Shown here piece by piece: positions 19,241-19,696 of a DNA stretch of 19,696 nt; position 1 is the stretch's first letter; each line of letters opens with the position of its first letter. The stretch lies in contig CAMPET010000247.1 in NCBI GenBank assembly GCA_946803715.1, positions 20,973-40,668 of the forward strand, given 5' to 3'. The notes below the pieces were generated by a model that did no database searches, had not been told where the DNA came from, and saw only the letters and a list, made by a program, of their open reading frames with translations. Position numbers and translations under genes: made by a program. Origin of the DNA: Beroe ovata (Eukaryota; Ctenophora; Nuda; Beroida; Beroidae).

Positions 19241-19580
19241 ATTTCAGATTGTCTGTGAAATATTGTGTTCGTAGCGTGCCCTAGGATCTCATCTTTCCTC
19301 CTGTCTGTTTTGAGATATTTTCATGGACTTAACTGATCACTACGACGTAATAGATAGTTTTATCTATGAATAAGAGTGAATCTTATCATATAACCAGTGG
19401 AAAATATGCACTAAAAAGTTAACGTGGCCAATTTGTCACAAATTTGCTCTTATCTTAATGAGTTCGGAAAGTTAAAAGCCGATAGACAGTACCATGTGAC
19501 CACTATTCGGGAAGATTTACCGTTATTATGGATATTTGTAGACATGTAGAGCCCTAGTTCAGTGTCTCAGTGAATGTGGA

Positions 19581-19696
19581 ACCTTAGTTCTCACACACTC
19601 ACTCTCACACTCGCACACAAACTGTGTTCAATGTTCATAACAATGAACGCACACCATCAGTCAACAAACACACATACAAACACACACACACACACA
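19581..19696. repeat. CA-rich tract ending in (CA)n
   Basis: CACACTCACTCTCACACTCGCACAC is followed by unrelated sequence and then a pure (CA)n run at the very end. It mirrors the (TG)n at the start of the window. Confidence 0.85.

Larger units (their letters stand above)
17576..19696. other. No convincing gene; repeats and simple sequence
   Basis: Open frames here (longest about 106 codons at 18670-18990, plus) carry no known motif. A CT-rich tract lies at 17836-17888. CGGGAACGTTCG near 17900 resembles a two-unit heat-shock element (GAAnnTTC) but has no gene beside it. From 18539 onward TGGTGTCA/TGACACCA words are frequent. The window ends in CA-rich sequence. The region may be intron or 3' flank of the RRM gene. 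Confidence 0.5.

Noticed and set aside
1-19696. CRISPR array, prokaryotic operon or phage system
   Set aside because: Genes are spliced and encode animal families. The tandem repeats have no regular unique spacers.

Overview
This window looks like animal nuclear DNA. Genes are split by short introns (about 50 to 550 bp, one of 1.3 kb) with ordinary GT-AG ends, intergenic DNA is AT-rich and full of simple repeats, and the recognisable proteins are animal-type: a tetraspanin, ataxin-10, an actin-related protein close to ACTL6/BAF53, and an hnRNP/DAZAP1/Musashi-like RNA-binding protein. The compact introns suggest an invertebrate. A sponge or other early-branching animal would fit, but nothing in the sequence settles the taxon. 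The window opens in a (TG)n tract and closes in a (CA)n tract, and has one ambiguous base at 9337.

Layout. 51-516 (+): last two exons of an unrecognised, possibly GPI-anchored surface protein, followed at its stop codon by a 14-bp tandem repeat. 2012-2914 (-): four exons coding for the large extracellular loop and fourth membrane helix of a tetraspanin, with no TM1-TM3 exons of their own. 3462-3668 (-): a 68-residue one-helix membrane protein whose stop codon lies inside AATAAA. 4934-8090 (-): a complete six-exon tetraspanin of 241 residues. 9480-12450 (-): ataxin-10 in ten exons, 528 residues. 12726-13802 (-): an intronless actin-related protein. 14987-15928 (+): five exons of a tandem-RRM protein that stops inside RRM2. 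16269-17575 (-): a possible two-exon small membrane protein. 17576-19696: no convincing gene, but many TGGTGTCA-type repeats.

How the genes relate. The strongest structural point is the tetraspanin locus. The 3' half of a second tetraspanin lies downstream of, and in the same splice phase as, the shared-looking TM1-TM3 exons of the complete one. This could be one gene with two alternative ectodomain/TM4 cassettes, or a partial tandem duplication. Ataxin-10 and the actin-related gene run head to tail, 275 bp apart. The actin-related and RRM genes diverge from a 1.2-kb region holding an AT-rich tandem repeat, a CpG-dense patch related to one at 9.1 kb, and two overlapping 16-bp perfect palindromes. 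One short ataxin-10 intron carries five CACGTG E-boxes in a tandem repeat.

Exon limits were set by hand from splice consensus, reading phase and family knowledge; no alignment or transcript data were available.
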